Shown: positions 9,529-25,176 of the stretch, in pieces
Numbering within the stretch: the first letter of the stretch is position 1
Layout of the letters: each line of letters begins with the position of its first letter
Assembly (NCBI RefSeq): GCF_003668575.1
Contig: NZ_RCVZ01000005.1
Span: 124,001-188,000 of the forward strand
Length of the DNA: 64,000 bases
Source: Falsibacillus albus
GTDB lineage: Bacteria; Bacillota; Bacilli; Bacillales; DSM-25281
Direction of reading: 5' to 3'
Made by a program: the position numbers and the translations under genes
Notes under the pieces: model-generated
Seen by the model: only the letters and a program-made list of their open reading frames with translations
Told to the model about the DNA's origin: nothing
The model's database searches: none

Positions 9529-11235
9529 ATGTCATTTGACGGATTATTTACAAGGGCCATGGTCCATGAACTCTCACAGACGATCAAAGGCGGGAGGATC
9601 AATAAGATTCACCAGCCATATAAAAACGAAATCATCATGGTCGTCCGGTCAAACGGGAAAAATCATAAGGTTTTGCTCTCGGCCCACCCGAGCTATTCAC
9701 GGGTGCAGCTCTCGGATGCAGCTTATGACAACCCGTCCGAACCCCCAATGTTCTGTATGCTTTTACGGAAGCATTTAGAAGGTTACATTTTGGAGGATGT
9801 CAGGCAAGTAGGGCTCGATCGGATCATTATCTTTGATGTAAAAGGCCGAAATGAGATAGGTGATTTATCCTACAAGCAGCTGATTGTGGAAATAATGGGA
9901 CGGCACAGCAATATCATCCTGATCGATAAAACAAAAGGAATGATATTGGATAGCATCAAGCATGTTTCCTATGCGGTGAACAGCTATCGGGCAGTGGTCC
10001 CTGGGCAGGAATATATCCTCCCTCCCCAACAGGACAAAATGGATCCTCTAGAAGCAGCAGAGGAGGATGTCATCAGAAAATTGGATTTTAATTCGGGAAA
10101 AATGGACAAACAAATTGTTCAGCATTTCTCTGGTGTTTCTCCACTCTTGGCCAAAGAGATTCTATTTCGGTCCAAGCTCGCAAATATAAAGACACTCCCA
10201 GCTGCTTTTATGGAAATCATGGAGAAGATTAAGAAATATCAATATCGGCCTGCAATCACCCTAGCCGAGAGCAAAGAGGCATTTTATCTCTTCCCGCTTG
10301 AACACTTAAACGGCGAGGACAAATCCTTTCCTACACTCGGCGAAGTGCTCGACCGCTTTTATTTCGGAAAAGCTGAACGCGATCGTGTGAAGCAGCAAGC
10401 GCATGATTTGGAAAGGTTCATGAAGAATGAACGGGATAAGAACGAAACGAAGATCGAGAAGCTCAAAAAAACATTGCATGATGCAGAAAATGCGGATAAA
10501 TATCAATTGTACGGTGAACTGCTGACAGCAAACCTTTATGCGGTCCATAAAGGAATGGAGTCGATCGAAGTCTCGAATTATTACGATGAAAACGGAGGAA
10601 CCATCTCCATCCAACTCGATCCGCTTAAAACTCCTTCTGAAAATGCACAAAGCTATTTTTCAAAATATCAAAAAGCCAAAAAAGCCATTGTCATCGTTCA
10701 AGAGCAAATAAAAAAAGCGGAAGATGAGATTGCCTATTTTGAAGCACTGCTGCAGCAAATCGAGTCAGCTTCCCCACGGGATATCGAGGAAATCAGAGAG
10801 GAGCTGGCAGAGGAAGGCTATTTAAGACTGAAGCAAAAAAAAGGCAGCAAAAAGAATAATTCTAAGCCACAGCTGGAAAAATACCTCTCTTCCGATGGAA
10901 CTGTCATTCTAGTAGGAAAAAATAACAAGCAAAATGATTATTTGACCAATAAAGTGGCTGGACGAGATGACATATGGCTGCATACCAAGGACATCCCGGG
11001 CTCACATGTAGTGATTCGGAGCCAGGACCCAAGTGATGAAACCATCCTTGATGCCGCTCAGCTTGCTGCCTATTTCAGCAAAGCCAAGGAATCGGGCTCA
11101 GTCCCTGTCGACTTCACTCAAGTAAGGCATGTAAAAAAACCGAATGGCGCCAAGCCTGGATTTGTCATATATGACAACCAGCAAACCGTCTACGTCACTC
11201 CTGATGCAGATAAGATCCTCGCGCTGAAAGCATAA
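9529..11235 (+). CDS. rqcH: Ribosome quality control protein RqcH (NEMF/Rqc2 family)
   Basis: A 568-aa NFACT protein. RqcH binds obstructed 50S subunits and recruits tRNA-Ala to add C-terminal alanine tails to stalled peptides, marking them for degradation. Seen here are the NFACT-N domain with Asp97-Arg98 (in GLDRII), which match the residues needed for tailing in B. subtilis RqcH; a long charged coiled-coil region around residues 280-430; and the C-terminal NFACT-R domain with [14 protein letters not shown]. Older annotations call the family fibronectin-binding protein (YloA/FbpA). It is one of only two plus-strand genes here and converges on pyrE at a shared terminator. ATG at 9529 has AAAAGGA upstream. 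Confidence 0.96.
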   Translation: MSFDGLFTRAMVHELSQTIKGGRINKIHQPYKNEIIMVVRSNGKNHKVLLSAHPSYSRVQLSDAAYDNPSEPPMFCMLLRKHLEGYILEDVRQVGLDRIIIFDVKGRNEIGDLSYKQLIVEIMGRHSNIILIDKTKGMILDSIKHVSYAVNSYRAVVPGQEYILPPQQDKMDPLEAAEEDVIRKLDFNSGKMDKQIVQHFSGVSPLLAKEILFRSKLANIKTLPAAFMEIMEKIKKYQYRPAITLAESKEAFYLFPLEHLNGEDKSFPTLGEVLDRFYFGKAERDRVKQQAHDLERFMKNERDKNETKIEKLKKTLHDAENADKYQLYGELLTANLYAVHKGMESIEVSNYYDENGGTISIQLDPLKTPSENAQSYFSKYQKAKKAIVIVQEQIKKAEDEIAYFEALLQQIESASPRDIEEIREELAEEGYLRLKQKKGSKKNNSKPQLEKYLSSDGTVILVGKNNKQNDYLTNKVAGRDDIWLHTKDIPGSHVVIRSQDPSDETILDAAQLAAYFSKAKESGSVPVDFTQVRHVKKPNGAKPGFVIYDNQQTVYVTPDADKILALKA

Positions 11236-11268
11236 AAAAGGGACCGCACCGAGCGGCCCCTTTTTTAT
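11234..11268. terminator. Bidirectional terminator between rqcH and pyrE
   Basis: AAAAAAGGGaCCGC and GCGGcCCCTTTTTT form a stem with T tracts on both strands. It serves the convergent rqcH (+) and the end of the pyr operon (-). Confidence 0.9.
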
Positions 11269-11272
11269 CGCA

Positions 11273-11885
11273 TTACACCAATTTGCTGCCCCAACCTGCC
11301 GGATCTTCTCTCCACTGCTTCAATTCCTGCACATCTTCTTCCCGGATTTCGCCTAGCTTCAATGCAGTTTCTAGCAGGCTTGTATAGTCGGATAGCGAAT
11401 GATAGGTAATTTGATGCTGTTCAAGCTGTTCCTTTCCCTTTGCCAGTTCATAAGAAAAGATGGATACGACACCCAGCACTTCACACCCCGAATCTCTTAA
11501 GGCGTTCACGGCTGTGATGACGCTCCCTCCAGTTGAAATCAAGTCTTCCACCACTACCACTTTTTGGCCAGAAGAAACCTTGCCTTCAATTTGATTTCCC
11601 TTTCCATGCCCCTTTGCTTTTGAGCGGACGTAGCACATCGGCAGATTTAATATGTCACTTACCCAAGCCGCATGTGGAATTCCTGCTGTTGCCGTACCTG
11701 CTATCATCTCGGCTGCAGGAAATTCTTCGGAAACCAAATTGCTGAGCCCTTTGGCGATTTCCTTGCGCAATTCAGGATAAGAAAGAGTCAGCCTGTTATC
11801 GCAATAAATTGGCGATTTTATCCCTGATGACCATGTGAATGGATCGTGCGGCTTCAGCGAAACCGCATCTACTTTTAATAGTTGT

Positions 11886-11905
<20 letters not shown>
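11273..11905 (-). CDS. pyrE: Orotate phosphoribosyltransferase
   Basis: A 210-aa enzyme joining orotate to PRPP to give OMP, the fifth step of UMP synthesis. The PRPP-binding motif [13 protein letters not shown] and the flexible loop with [15 protein letters not shown] are clear. The chosen ATG ([10 protein letters not shown]) overlaps the end of pyrF by 20 nt; a longer in-frame start 84 nt upstream is inside pyrF and unlikely. It is the last gene of the pyr operon, ending at the shared terminator with rqcH. Confidence 0.95.
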
Positions 11906-14308
<2,403 letters not shown>

Positions 14309-14312
<4 letters not shown>

Positions 14313-17300
14313 GAACGAATCACCTTGTTCGTTTCCAAAAATTGCGGCATGGATTCTGCAGAAAACGTCATGGATTCTATCACCCTTAATATCGCTTCCG
14401 CTGTGTCCAGTGATGTTAAGCAAGGAATTCCGTTTTCAACGGATTCCCTTCGGATTCTAAATCCGTCGCGCTGTGGCTGTTTCCCTTTCGTCAGGGTATT
14501 GATGACGAGTTGAGCATCTCCTTTGCGGATGACATCGAGAAGGTTCGGGCCTTCTGAACCCAATTTGTCAACAACCTTCACCGGTATGCCGGCTTGCTGT
14601 AAATGTGCTGCGGTTCCGCTCGTAGCAAGAAGGTGGTAGCCGATATTCACGAACCTTTTTGCCAGCTGAAGACCTTCTTCCTTATCCTTGTCCGCAATGG
14701 TCATCAAGACAGATCCGTAATCCTTCACCTTCATCCCTGCCGCTACCAAGCCTTTATACAGGGCTTTTTCAATCGTACGGTCTTTCCCCATTACTTCACC
14801 TGTTGATTTCATCTCCGGCCCGAGCGTGATATCGACTCTTCTTAATTTGGCAAATGAGAACACCGGCACCTTGACATAAACATCTTCACTTTCCGGAAGA
14901 AGCCCTGTTTGATAGCCTTGATCAGCCAGCTTTTCTCCTAAGATCACTTTCGTCGCCAAGTTAGCCATCTTTACCTTCGTAATCTTGCTCAAGAATGGGA
15001 CCGTACGGCTCGAACGCGGATTCACTTCCAAGACGAATAATTCACCTTTTGAAATGACGTACTGAATATTGAGGAGCCCGATGATATTAAGTCCCTTTGC
15101 CAGCCTTGCCGTATAGTCTGCGATGTTTTTTTTCATTTGGTCAGTCAACTGCTGTGGTGGATAGACGGCGATGGAATCCCCGGAATGGACACCTGCTCTT
15201 TCGATATGCTCCATGATTCCCGGAATGACGACGGTCTCTCCATCTGAAATGGCGTCAACCTCAATCTCCTTCCCGAATAAATAGCGGTCAATTAAAACAG
15301 GGTGTTCCGGATTGACCTTTACCGCATTTTTCATATAGTGAAGCAGCTCTTCTTGTTCATAGACGATTTCCATTGCCCTTCCGCCAAGGACATAGGATGG
15401 CCTCACTAATACCGGGTAGCCGATTTCCTCTGCGATCTGGACAGCTTCCTCTACTGAAACTGCCGTTTTCCCGGCAGGCTGTGGTATCTTCAGCTGTGAT
15501 AAGGTTTTTTCGAATTTATCCCTGTTTTCGGCACGATCGATATCCTCCAGGGATGTACCAAGGATCTTGACTCCCCTTTTGCTTAACTCCGAGGCAAGAT
15601 TGATGGCCGTTTGCCCGCCAAATTGTACAACAACTCCTTCAGGCTTTTCCAAATCAATTACATGCATGACATCTTCAATGGTCAGTGGTTCAAAATATAA
15701 TTTGTCAGAGATGCTAAAGTCAGTGGAAACCGTCTCAGGGTTATTGTTGATGATGACGGCTTCATATCCGGCTTCCTTGATCGCCCATACAGAATGGACA
15801 GTCGCGTAGTCAAACTCCACACCTTGGCCGATGCGGATCGGACCTGAACCCAGAACCACAATTTTCTTTCGTGATGAGGAGATTGATTCATTTTCTTCCT
15901 CGTATGTCCCATAAAAGTATGGTGTTTCAGATTCGAATTCAGCTGCACATGTATCGACCATTTTATATACAGGCATAAGATCGATTCGTTTTCTCCACTC
16001 ATACACTTCAAGCTCTTCACATTCCCATAGATGTGACAATATATAATCCGTGAATCCGAGCCTTTTTGCCTCTAGTGCAATGTCTTCATCAAAAGGATGG
16101 TTTTGCACATGCTCTTCAAATTTGATGATTTTGCTGAATTTATTTAAGAAGAACAGGTCGATTTGGCTCCATTCATGGATGGTTTCAATCGATGCGCCTC
16201 TTCGAAGGGCCTCGCCGATATAGAACAGCCGCTCATCTCCAGCCTTCCTGATTCGTTTTTCCATCAATTCATCCGATATTTGCTTTGCATCATTCAGTTC
16301 AAGGTGATACACATTGCTTTCCAATGAACGGATGGCCTTGAGGATCGATTCTTCAAACGTTCTTCCGATCGCCATGACTTCACCGGTTGCTTTCATTTGT
16401 GTCCCCAGGTTTCGTTTGGCCGATTCAAACTTATCAAATGGCCAGCGGGGAATTTTGGTGACGACATAGTCCAAGGCAGGTTCGAAGCATGCATACGTTT
16501 TTCCCGTTACGGGGTTCATCATTTCATCAAGTGTCAAGCCGACCGCTATTTTTGCTGCAAGTTTTGCAATCGGATAGCCCGTTGCTTTCGAAGCCAATGC
16601 AGAAGATCGGCTTACACGCGGATTCACTTCGATGATGTAATAATTGAAGCTATGCGGATCAAGCGCCAGCTGTACGTTGCAGCCCCCTTCAATCCCCAAA
16701 GCTCGGATTATTTTCAGAGATACATTGCGAAGCATTTGATATTCGCGGTCGCTTAACGTCTGGCTTGGTGCTACAACAATCGAGTCGCCTGTATGAATGC
16801 CGACAGGATCGATGTTTTCCATGTTGCAGACCACAATGGCATGATCGCCTGCATCTCTCATAACCTCGTATTCTATCTCTTTAAATCCTGCAATGCTTTT
16901 TTCAAGAAGGCATTGGGTCACCGGGCTATTTTTCAACCCGCTTCCTGCGGTTTCAATCAATTCTTCCCTCGTTTCGCAAATACCGCCGCCTGTTCCTCCC
17001 ATTGTAAATGCAGGACGGACAATGACCGGGTATCCCACTCGTTCAACGAACTGAAACGCTTCTTCCAATGTATGAATGATTTCACTCTCTGGTACAGGTT
17101 CATTGAGCTCATTCATAAGTGTTCGGAATAAATCCCTGTCTTCGGCTTGCTGAATGGCATCAAGTTTCGTTCCAAGAATCTCCACTCCGCATTCCTCTAA
17201 AACGCCGGCGTTGGATAATTCCACTGTTAAATTCAATCCTGTCTGTCCGCCAAGCGTCGGCAGGATGGCATCTGGCCTTTCTTTACGAATGATCCGGCTG

Positions 17301-17521
17301 ACAAATTCCAGTGTCAAAGGCTCGATATAGACGGCATCTGCTACTTCTGTATCCGTCATGATCGTTGCGGGATTGGAGTTGACCAAGACGACTCGGTATC
17401 CCTCCTCCTTCAAAGCCAGGCAAGCCTGCGTCCCCGCATAGTCAAATTCCGCTGCCTGCCCGATGATGATTGGACCTGATCCGATGACTAGTATACTGTG
17501 AATATCTTTTCGTTTAGGCAT
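14309..17521 (-). CDS. pyrAB: Carbamoyl-phosphate synthase (pyrimidine-specific), large subunit
   Basis: A 1070-aa synthase with two homologous ATP-grasp halves. Each half starts with a nucleotide-binding signature ([39 protein letters not shown]). It uses ammonia from PyrAA to make carbamoyl phosphate. The C-terminal allosteric domain has [10 protein letters not shown]. The start MPKRKDIHS follows a Shine-Dalgarno and overlaps the pyrAA stop by 8 nt; longer in-frame starts lie inside pyrAA. Confidence 0.97.
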
Positions 17522-18605
17522 GTTGATGCTCCTTTCTGTTGTTGGCTTCCACCATTTCAATAAAGCGGTCGAATAAATAGTTCGCATCTTCCGGTCCCGG
17601 CGACGCTTCGGGATGATATTGGACAGTAAAGGCTGCATAGTCCTTGTGCAAAAGCCCCTCGATTGAACCATCGTTCAAGGCAGTATGCGTCACTTTCAAC
17701 CGTGTCCCTTCGATGGATTCTTCTCTAACCGAGTAGCCGTGGTTTTGGGATGTCAAAGCGATTTTTCCCGTTTCCAAGTCTTTCACAGGATGATTGGACC
17801 CCCTATGGCCGAATTTCATCTTATACGTATCCGCTCCGCATGCGAGTGCGAATAATTGATGCCCCAGGCAGATTCCGAAAAGAGGGATCTTGCCCAAAAT
17901 TTCTTGAATCATGTTGTTGCCTTCTTCCACATCCTTTGGATCCCCCGGACCGTTCGAGAGCATGATCCCATCCGGGCTAAGCGCCAAAATATCCGCTGCT
18001 TTTGTATGGTATGGAACGACGACCACATCACATCCGCGCTTGTTCAACTCTCTTAAAATCCCATGCTTCATCCCATAATCGACAAGTACGATTCTCTTTC
18101 CTCTCCCTGGACTTCTATAGGAAGTCTTCGTAGAAACCTGCTTCACTTGATCTGTCGGCAGTGAGCTTGATTTCAATTGTTCAATCACCTTTTCCGGCGA
18201 CTGTTCAATGCCGCAGATCGCCCCTTTCAATGTTCCATATTTCCTGATGATCCTTGTCAGCTGTCGTGTATCAACACCAGCAATCCCCGGGATGTTTTTC
18301 AGTTTCAAAAATTCATCAATGCTCATTTGATTGCGCCAATTTGACGGAAAGTCAGCTGCTTCCCTTACGACGAAGCCTTTTACCGCTGGCTCAACTGACT
18401 CGAAATCATCGCGGTTGACCCCATAATTTCCGATAAGAGGATACGTCAAGGTGACGATTTGACCGCAGTATGATGGATCAGTCAGTATTTCTTGGTAGCC
18501 TGTCATACCGGTATTAAAAACAACTTCTCCTACTGAATCTCTGTCGCTTCCAAAAGCTTCACCTATCAAGACGGTGCCATCTTCCAATATTAGTTGTCTT
18601 TTCAT
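17514..18605 (-). CDS. pyrAA: Carbamoyl-phosphate synthase (pyrimidine-specific), small subunit
   Basis: A 363-aa glutaminase subunit. The class I amidotransferase domain in the C-terminal half has the nucleophile Cys in [12 protein letters not shown] and His/Glu in YHPEASPGP. It supplies ammonia to PyrAB. Its ATG overlaps the pyrC stop (ATGA). Confidence 0.97.
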   Translation of the reverse strand: MKRQLILEDGTVLIGEAFGSDRDSVGEVVFNTGMTGYQEILTDPSYCGQIVTLTYPLIGNYGVNRDDFESVEPAVKGFVVREAADFPSNWRNQMSIDEFLKLKNIPGIAGVDTRQLTRIIRKYGTLKGAICGIEQSPEKVIEQLKSSSLPTDQVKQVSTKTSYRSPGRGKRIVLVDYGMKHGILRELNKRGCDVVVVPYHTKAADILALSPDGIMLSNGPGDPKDVEEGNNMIQEILGKIPLFGICLGHQLFALACGADTYKMKFGHRGSNHPVKDLETGKIALTSQNHGYSVREESIEGTRLKVTHTALNDGSIEGLLHKDYAAFTVQYHPEASPGPEDANYLFDRFIEMVEANNRKEHQHA

Positions 18606-19888
18606 GCTTGAACACGCTCCTCTTTCCAGATCATTTCTCCATTCACAAAAGTAGCTGTCGGCCATCCTTTGCAATTCCATCCTTTGAATGGTGTATTTTT
18701 TCCTTTTGATAAAAAGTTTGCTGGATCAATCTTTGCTGTTTTATTCAAATCGATTAATGTGATATCTGCTCCTTCCCCGATATCAAGCTTTCCATAAGGA
18801 AGCTTGAATGCAAGGGACGGCTTGATCGTCAGCCATTCAATCAGCTGCTTCAGTGAGCAAAGTCCTTTTTCCACCAAATTCGTATATAAAAGCGGAAATG
18901 CCGTTTCAAGACCGACAATGCCGAATGGTGCCTGCTTCATTCCCTCTGCTTTTTCTTCATCCGTATGCGGAGCATGATCCGTTGCAATGAAATCGATCGT
19001 CCCGTCAAGAAGGCCTTCAATCAATGCTTGACGGTCCTCGCTGCTCCTCAATGGTGGATTCATTTTGTAGCTTGCATCGTCACCAGGTATATCCTCTTCA
19101 CAAAGAAGCAGATGATGGGGCGTCACTTCTGCCGTCACATTGATCCCTGCTTTCTTGGCATCCCGTACGACCCTGACAGATTCCTTGGTTGAAATGTGGC
19201 ATACATGATAATGGCAGCCAGAAGCTTCTGCCAAAAGGACGTCCCTTGCAATATGAACGGATTCGCAGATGGATGGTATCCCCGGCAGGTCGTATTGTTT
19301 GGAAAACTTGCCTTCATGTACGGCCCCACCGTAAATAAGGGAATTCTCTTCACAGTGCGCGACAATGCTCATGTCCAATGCAGCGGCCTTTTGCATGGCC
19401 TCATACATCATCGAGGCTGTCTGCACACCGACGCCATCATCGGTGAAAGCAAATGCACCTTCCCTCTTCAAACCTTCCAGATCCGTCATTTCCCTGCCAA
19501 GCTGCCTGATTGTAATCGACCCATATGGAAGGACCCTTACACTCGCTTTTTCTTGAATTTTCTCCATTAAATTCTTCATTTGCTCAGGATGGTCAGGGAC
19601 TGGACGTGTATTCGGCATCGCAGCGATCGTGGTGAATCCGCCTTTGGCAGCTGCCGATGTCCCAGTTTCGATCGTTTCTTTTTTCTCGCCGCCAGGTTCT
19701 CGTAAATGCACGTGTAAATCGACAAATCCAGCAGAAATGAGCTGCCCTTCTGCATCCCATTCTTTTTCACCTTCATTGGTCAACCGCTCTCCCATTTCAG
19801 CAATTTTCCCATTGATTATCCTGATTTCTAATGGCGATAAAGAATTATCCTCATTCAATTTTGCACCGTTTTTGATTAGCAAGTTCAT
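18602..19888 (-). CDS. pyrC: Dihydroorotase
   Basis: A 428-aa amidohydrolase, the same length as B. subtilis PyrC. It cyclises carbamoyl aspartate to dihydroorotate. Metal ligands are visible in [13 protein letters not shown] (near residues 56-68), VAHCEE, HVCHIST and ATDHAPHT. Start is 24 nt after the pyrB stop. Confidence 0.97.
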   Translation of the reverse strand: MNLLIKNGAKLNEDNSLSPLEIRIINGKIAEMGERLTNEGEKEWDAEGQLISAGFVDLHVHLREPGGEKKETIETGTSAAAKGGFTTIAAMPNTRPVPDHPEQMKNLMEKIQEKASVRVLPYGSITIRQLGREMTDLEGLKREGAFAFTDDGVGVQTASMMYEAMQKAAALDMSIVAHCEENSLIYGGAVHEGKFSKQYDLPGIPSICESVHIARDVLLAEASGCHYHVCHISTKESVRVVRDAKKAGINVTAEVTPHHLLLCEEDIPGDDASYKMNPPLRSSEDRQALIEGLLDGTIDFIATDHAPHTDEEKAEGMKQAPFGIVGLETAFPLLYTNLVEKGLCSLKQLIEWLTIKPSLAFKLPYGKLDIGEGADITLIDLNKTAKIDPANFLSKGKNTPFKGWNCKGWPTATFVNGEMIWKEERVQA

Positions 19889-19912
19889 TGCGGCGATCTC
19901 TCCTTTGCATTA

Positions 19913-20845
<933 letters not shown>

Positions 20846-20917
20846 TCATTTCGGCTGCTTCTTATAAAAACGCTCATTTCTAAAAGTTTATTGCTATTCA
20901 TCATAGGTTGGTGTAAG

Positions 20918-21074
20918 GTTGATTTCCGCTAAAGGGTCCTCGTTTCGCTGCGGGGTCTCACCTGGTCCGCTGTTCCCTCCGGAGTCTCGTACCTTCCGCT
21001 ACAATCAACTTCATATGATGAGTTATTTTAAAGAGAACCTGTTAAAAACAACAATCTTTGAGAAAACAGCCTAT
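20918..21074 (-). repeat. Dispersed terminator-adjacent repeat, copy 2 (full length)
   Basis: The clearest copy. Terminal GTTGATT (20918-20924) and AATCAAC (21003-21009) form an inverted repeat around a 92-bp core with GCTGCGGGGTCTC and CTCCGGAGTCTCG. The tail TGATGAGTTATTTTAAAG, then ACAACAATCTTTGAG and AACAGCCTATA, runs directly into the attenuator terminator. It lies between that terminator and pyrB. MITE-like; no ORF. Confidence 0.75.
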
Positions 21075-21215
21075 AAAAAAACACCCTGATCGAGAGGATC
21101 AGGGTGTTTTGTGAACAATTTCCTGCAGCATGAATGTAGGGGGATGCACTCCTGCCCTAGAATTTCTGCACTAATTGTTCATACACCCTTGAAAGCCTCT
21201 CTGGACTTTTTTTAA
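21075..21215 (-). promoter_or_regulatory. PyrR-dependent attenuator between pyrP and pyrB
   Basis: On the minus strand the PyrR-binding loop AGTCCAGAGAGGCT (within 21186-21208) is followed by an antiterminator region and an intrinsic terminator ACACCCTGATC/GATCAGGGTGT with a T run (21075-21108). With UMP, PyrR binds the loop and favours the terminator. Confidence 0.92.
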
Positions 21216-21224
21216 AAGGTGGTG

Positions 21225-22550
21225 CTAGGCGACATGATCGTTTGCATGCTCGCTTTTCTTTATTGAATTTTGATTTTCTTCGAATAAATTATCATCCACT
21301 TTTGCCTTGCCTGGAAGTATGAGGTTTAAAAGGACTCCGGCGAATGCGGACAGTGCCATCCCTTGAATCTGAATCCCTTTTATCTGAATCATAGCCCCAC
21401 CTATTCCGATGACAAGGATGACGGAGGAAATGACAAGGTTGCGTTTATCTCCAAAATCTATTTTGCTGTCAACCAGCATTCTCAATCCTGATGATGCAAT
21501 GATTCCAAATAAGAGGATGGATACACCGCCCATGACCGGTGTAGGGATTGTACTAATCAAGGCTGTAATTTTCCCTACAAAACCGAAGACCGTAGCTAAT
21601 ACAGCCGCTCCTGCGATGACATATACACTGTATACCCTCGTGATGGCCAGTACACCGATATTTTCACCATACGTTGTTTTTGGCGGTCCGCCGATCAGCG
21701 CGGAGATGATGGTTGACATCCCGTCTCCCATTATCGAGCGGTGCAGGCCTGGTTTTTTGATGAAGTCCTTGCCGACAACCTTGCTTAGGACAAGCTGATG
21801 GCCGATATGCTCTGAAAGGGTCACGACTGCGACAGGCACCATCAAGGCGATGATTGTTGTGCTTATATGAATTTTGTAATCCACGAAAGGAATCAAGAAG
21901 TCTGGTCTTTCAAACCAGCTTGCTTTCAACACAGGCTGAAAATCGACAATCCCGACGAATACTGCATAGATGTAGCCGACGATGATGCCCATCAAGATCG
22001 GAATCAAATTGAACATACCTTTGCCGTAGATCGAAAATACGATGGTAGCGGCAAGCGTCACAAGTCCAACCGAGAAATGGAGCATGCTGTATTTTCCGTT
22101 TGCCGGGTCATTCATTGCCATCCCCACCGCTGTATTGGCAAGGGCAAGGCCGATGACGATGATGACAGGTCCGACGACCACCGGCGGTAGCAGCCTCATG
22201 ATCCACTTGTAGCCTGCCTTTTTAATGATCAGGGCAACGATGCCGTATACAATGCCAGCCATGAAGGTTCCGACCATTGCCGCACCGGGGCCCCCGAAAT
22301 CTTTTGCTGCTATGATCGGTGCGATGTATGCGAATGATGATCCCAAGTATGCTGGCACTTGGCCCTTTGTCACCAAGATGAAAGCAAGCGTTCCGATGCC
22401 GCTTGAGATCAGGGCGATGGCCGGGCTCAATCCCACTAAATAAGGTACAAGTATCGTTGCGCCGAACATTGCAAACAAGTGCTGCAAGCTTAAAGTCAGC
22501 CATTGTATGGATGAAGGCTTTTCGTTTATGTCCAAAATTGGTTTTGTCAT
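21225..22550 (-). CDS. pyrP: Uracil permease (NCS2 family)
   Basis: A 441-aa uracil:proton symporter with about 12-14 membrane segments and the NCS2 features QHLFAMFG near the start and GENIGVLAITRVYS in the substrate region. Start MTKPILDINE follows AAAGGTGG; the frame is open further upstream but that part overlaps the attenuator terminator. The short polar C-terminal tail is typical. Confidence 0.95.
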   Translation of the reverse strand: MTKPILDINEKPSSIQWLTLSLQHLFAMFGATILVPYLVGLSPAIALISSGIGTLAFILVTKGQVPAYLGSSFAYIAPIIAAKDFGGPGAAMVGTFMAGIVYGIVALIIKKAGYKWIMRLLPPVVVGPVIIVIGLALANTAVGMAMNDPANGKYSMLHFSVGLVTLAATIVFSIYGKGMFNLIPILMGIIVGYIYAVFVGIVDFQPVLKASWFERPDFLIPFVDYKIHISTTIIALMVPVAVVTLSEHIGHQLVLSKVVGKDFIKKPGLHRSIMGDGMSTIISALIGGPPKTTYGENIGVLAITRVYSVYVIAGAAVLATVFGFVGKITALISTIPTPVMGGVSILLFGIIASSGLRMLVDSKIDFGDKRNLVISSVILVIGIGGAMIQIKGIQIQGMALSAFAGVLLNLILPGKAKVDDNLFEENQNSIKKSEHANDHVA

Positions 22551-22575
22551 GATTGTTGTCCACCTTTCGATTTCA

Positions 22576-22692
22576 TTAAAAAACCCTTTTTGCTCCAGAA
22601 GGTGCAAAAAGGGTAGTCGAGTGCATGTGATAAGTGCACATAGAATCAGAATTTCTCCCTTTTTCAGCCTCTCTGGACTAACATTAAAAGGT
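22576..22692 (-). promoter_or_regulatory. PyrR-dependent attenuator between pyrR and pyrP
   Basis: PyrR-binding loop TAGTCCAGAGAGGCTG (within 22657-22680) is followed by the terminator ACCCTTTTTGC/GCAAAAAGGGT and a T run (22576-22614). Same architecture as the other two sites in the operon. Confidence 0.92.
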
Positions 22693-22700
22693 CTCGCTAT

Positions 22701-23261
<561 letters not shown>

Positions 23262-23277
23262 TTAAATTGTCCTCTAG

Positions 23278-23400
23278 AAAACGAAAATCCCCTCACCGAA
23301 AGATGAGAGGATATAGTTAGCCTTAGCTAAATAGCACTCGAAATTTTCGAGCAGCTGTCCGTTTCCTTCCCAGCCTCACGGGACTGTATTAAAGGTTCTT
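23278..23400 (-). promoter_or_regulatory. PyrR-dependent attenuator in the pyrR leader
   Basis: PyrR-binding loop CAGTCCCGTGAGGCTGG (within 23363-23386) is followed by an intermediate antiterminator region and the terminator ATCCTCTCAT/GTGAGGGGAT with TTTTCGTTTT (23278-23312). The loop has CCCGTGAGG rather than the CCAGAGAGG of the two internal sites. Confidence 0.92.
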
Positions 23401-23415
23401 TATTAAGTTATCCTA

Positions 23416-23444
23416 AGGATAATATGAAACATGACCGTTGTCAA
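23416..23444 (-). promoter_or_regulatory. Candidate SigmaA promoter of the pyr operon
   Basis: TTGACA (23439-23444) is separated by 17 bp from TATCCT (23416-23421). The -35 overlaps the rluD stop codon. The position, just upstream of the leader attenuator, fits a pyr operon promoter; the -10 is weak (4 of 6). Confidence 0.5.
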
Positions 23445-24352
23445 CGATCATGTCGCAATTTGTCCAATAAATTTTGAAAGTCTCCAGGCAACGGGGCTTC
23501 AAATTCAATATATTGTTCTGTTCGTGGATGGACAAATCCCAAAACAGCCGCATGCAACGCCTGTCCATTGATCGGCAATGTTTTGCGCGGTCCGTATTTC
23601 GGATCTCCTGCCAATGGGAAGCCTATATATTTCATATGGACGCGAATCTGGTGTGTCCTGCCTGTTTCAAGCTCACATTCTACAAAAGAATAGTGGTCAA
23701 AGCGCTCCAGTACCCTGAAATGCGTGACAGCATTTTTCCCTTCATCGACGACCGTCATGCTCTGCCTGTCCTGGCTGTCGCGACCGATCGGCGCATCAAT
23801 CGTGCCATAATCATGAGGGATCACGCCATGGACAATCGCATAATATTTCCTCGTCACTGATTTATCAACAAGCTGTTGAACCAGCCGTTCGTGGGAATAA
23901 TCGTTCTTGGCCACCATTAAAAGACCGGAGGTATCCTTGTCAATTCGATGGACGATTCCTGGACGCAGTACCCCATTAATTCCAGAAAGATCTTTGCAAT
24001 GGAGCATCAGGCCATTCACTAAAGTTCCGCTCATATGGCCAGGGGCAGGATGGACGACCATTCCACGCGGTTTATTGACGACGATTACATCCGTGTCTTC
24101 ATAGTATACATCTAGCTCCATCTCTTCAGGAAGTACGTCCAGCACTTCCGGTTCAGGTATGGTAATCTCGATATGATCGCCACTCATGCATTTATAATTT
24201 GGCTTTACCTTTTGCTGGTTGACTTTGACAACGCCTTCCTTGATCCATGCCTGCACCTGAGTTCTGGACCATTCTTTATCGATCGAAGAAATCACCTTGT
24301 CGATTCTTTCGCCTTGTTCATTTTCCTGAATGCTGTGTTCCACTTTCTCCAT
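23441..24352 (-). CDS. ylyB: RluD-family 23S rRNA pseudouridine synthase (YlyB)
   Basis: A 303-aa pseudouridine synthase. An S4 RNA-binding domain occupies about 12-70. The catalytic aspartate is Asp138 in HRIDKDTSG, and [14 protein letters not shown] is near 230-243. It probably modifies helix 69 or nearby of 23S rRNA; target specificity is inferred. Its start overlaps the lspA 3' end by 35 nt. Confidence 0.94.
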   Translation of the reverse strand: MEKVEHSIQENEQGERIDKVISSIDKEWSRTQVQAWIKEGVVKVNQQKVKPNYKCMSGDHIEITIPEPEVLDVLPEEMELDVYYEDTDVIVVNKPRGMVVHPAPGHMSGTLVNGLMLHCKDLSGINGVLRPGIVHRIDKDTSGLLMVAKNDYSHERLVQQLVDKSVTRKYYAIVHGVIPHDYGTIDAPIGRDSQDRQSMTVVDEGKNAVTHFRVLERFDHYSFVECELETGRTHQIRVHMKYIGFPLAGDPKYGPRKTLPINGQALHAAVLGFVHPRTEQYIEFEAPLPGDFQNLLDKLRHDR

Positions 24353-24812
24353 ACGATTTCTCCTTCGTTTCTCTCTCTTCTTTGAACATGTAAATCATCA
24401 GCAATATGACGCCGACAGTCAAAGCCGCATCTGCAACATTAAAGATCGGAAAATCATAACTGAAAATATATGTATCAATAAAATCCACGACTTCATGCCT
24501 GATGGCTCTATCAATAAAATTTCCGATCGCCCCGCCGAGCATCAATCCTAAACTCATCCCTAAAAGGGGCTTGCCTTTTGCGTGCTTCTGTATATAATAT
24601 ACGATTCCGATGATCACCACTACGGTGATTAAATAAAAGAACCACATTTGCCCCTGGAGGATTCCCCATGCAGCACCTTGATTTCGGTGGCTCGTAATAT
24701 ACAAGAAGTGATCGATTACTTTAATGCTCTCATGATATTCCATCTTATTGGCGATGATCCACTTCGTTGCTTGATCTAATAGTAATACAAACAAAGCGAC
24801 AATATAATACAC
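24318..24812 (-). CDS. lspA: Lipoprotein signal peptidase (signal peptidase II)
   Basis: A 164-aa inner-membrane aspartic protease with four membrane helices. Catalytic aspartates are in GNFIDR (Asp101) and FNVADA (Asp128). It removes signal peptides from diacylglyceryl-modified prolipoproteins. Neighbours ylyA and ylyB are the same as in B. subtilis. Confidence 0.96.
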   Translation of the reverse strand: MYYIVALFVLLLDQATKWIIANKMEYHESIKVIDHFLYITSHRNQGAAWGILQGQMWFFYLITVVVIIGIVYYIQKHAKGKPLLGMSLGLMLGGAIGNFIDRAIRHEVVDFIDTYIFSYDFPIFNVADAALTVGVILLMIYMFKEERETKEKSYGESGTQHSGK

Positions 24813-24888
24813 AAAGGCAACCTCCGAATTCTAAATGAAATGATTACCTTTGCATTTTAGCACATAAAAGCTGTCCGAACAACGAATC

Positions 24889-25176
24889 TTACGGGGAAAT
24901 GGGCAATCGGGATTTCCCATACTTTGCTTGAATGGACGTCCATTCATCTTTCGTTCTGATTGTGGGTAAGAAATGGATCATTTCAAAAGGAATCAACTCT
25001 CCGCTCATCTCACATATTCCAAACGTACCTTTTTCCCATTTTTCCAAGGCGTATGCAACATCCAACTTTTCTTGTTCAATGAAATGACGTACCAGCACAT
25101 TTGAAGTTTGATGGGCTTCCAAATCCAAATGGGCTTGTTTCAATTGTCGATATACCTGCTGCTTTTGGTTGTCCAT
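24889..25176 (-). CDS. ylyA: YlyA-like DksA/TraR-family protein
   Basis: A 95-aa small protein with an N-terminal coiled coil and a C-terminal globule of the DksA/TraR type (EKWEKGTFGICEMSGELIPFEM). The GICEMSGELI stretch corresponds to the GxCxxCGxxI zinc motif but has lost most cysteines, as in other YlyA proteins. YlyA is an RNA-polymerase-associated regulator acting with SigmaG in B. subtilis; that role is inferred. GGAGGG lies 7 nt before the ATG. It is shorter than I recall for B. subtilis YlyA. Confidence 0.85.
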   Translation of the reverse strand: MDNQKQQVYRQLKQAHLDLEAHQTSNVLVRHFIEQEKLDVAYALEKWEKGTFGICEMSGELIPFEMIHFLPTIRTKDEWTSIQAKYGKSRLPISP

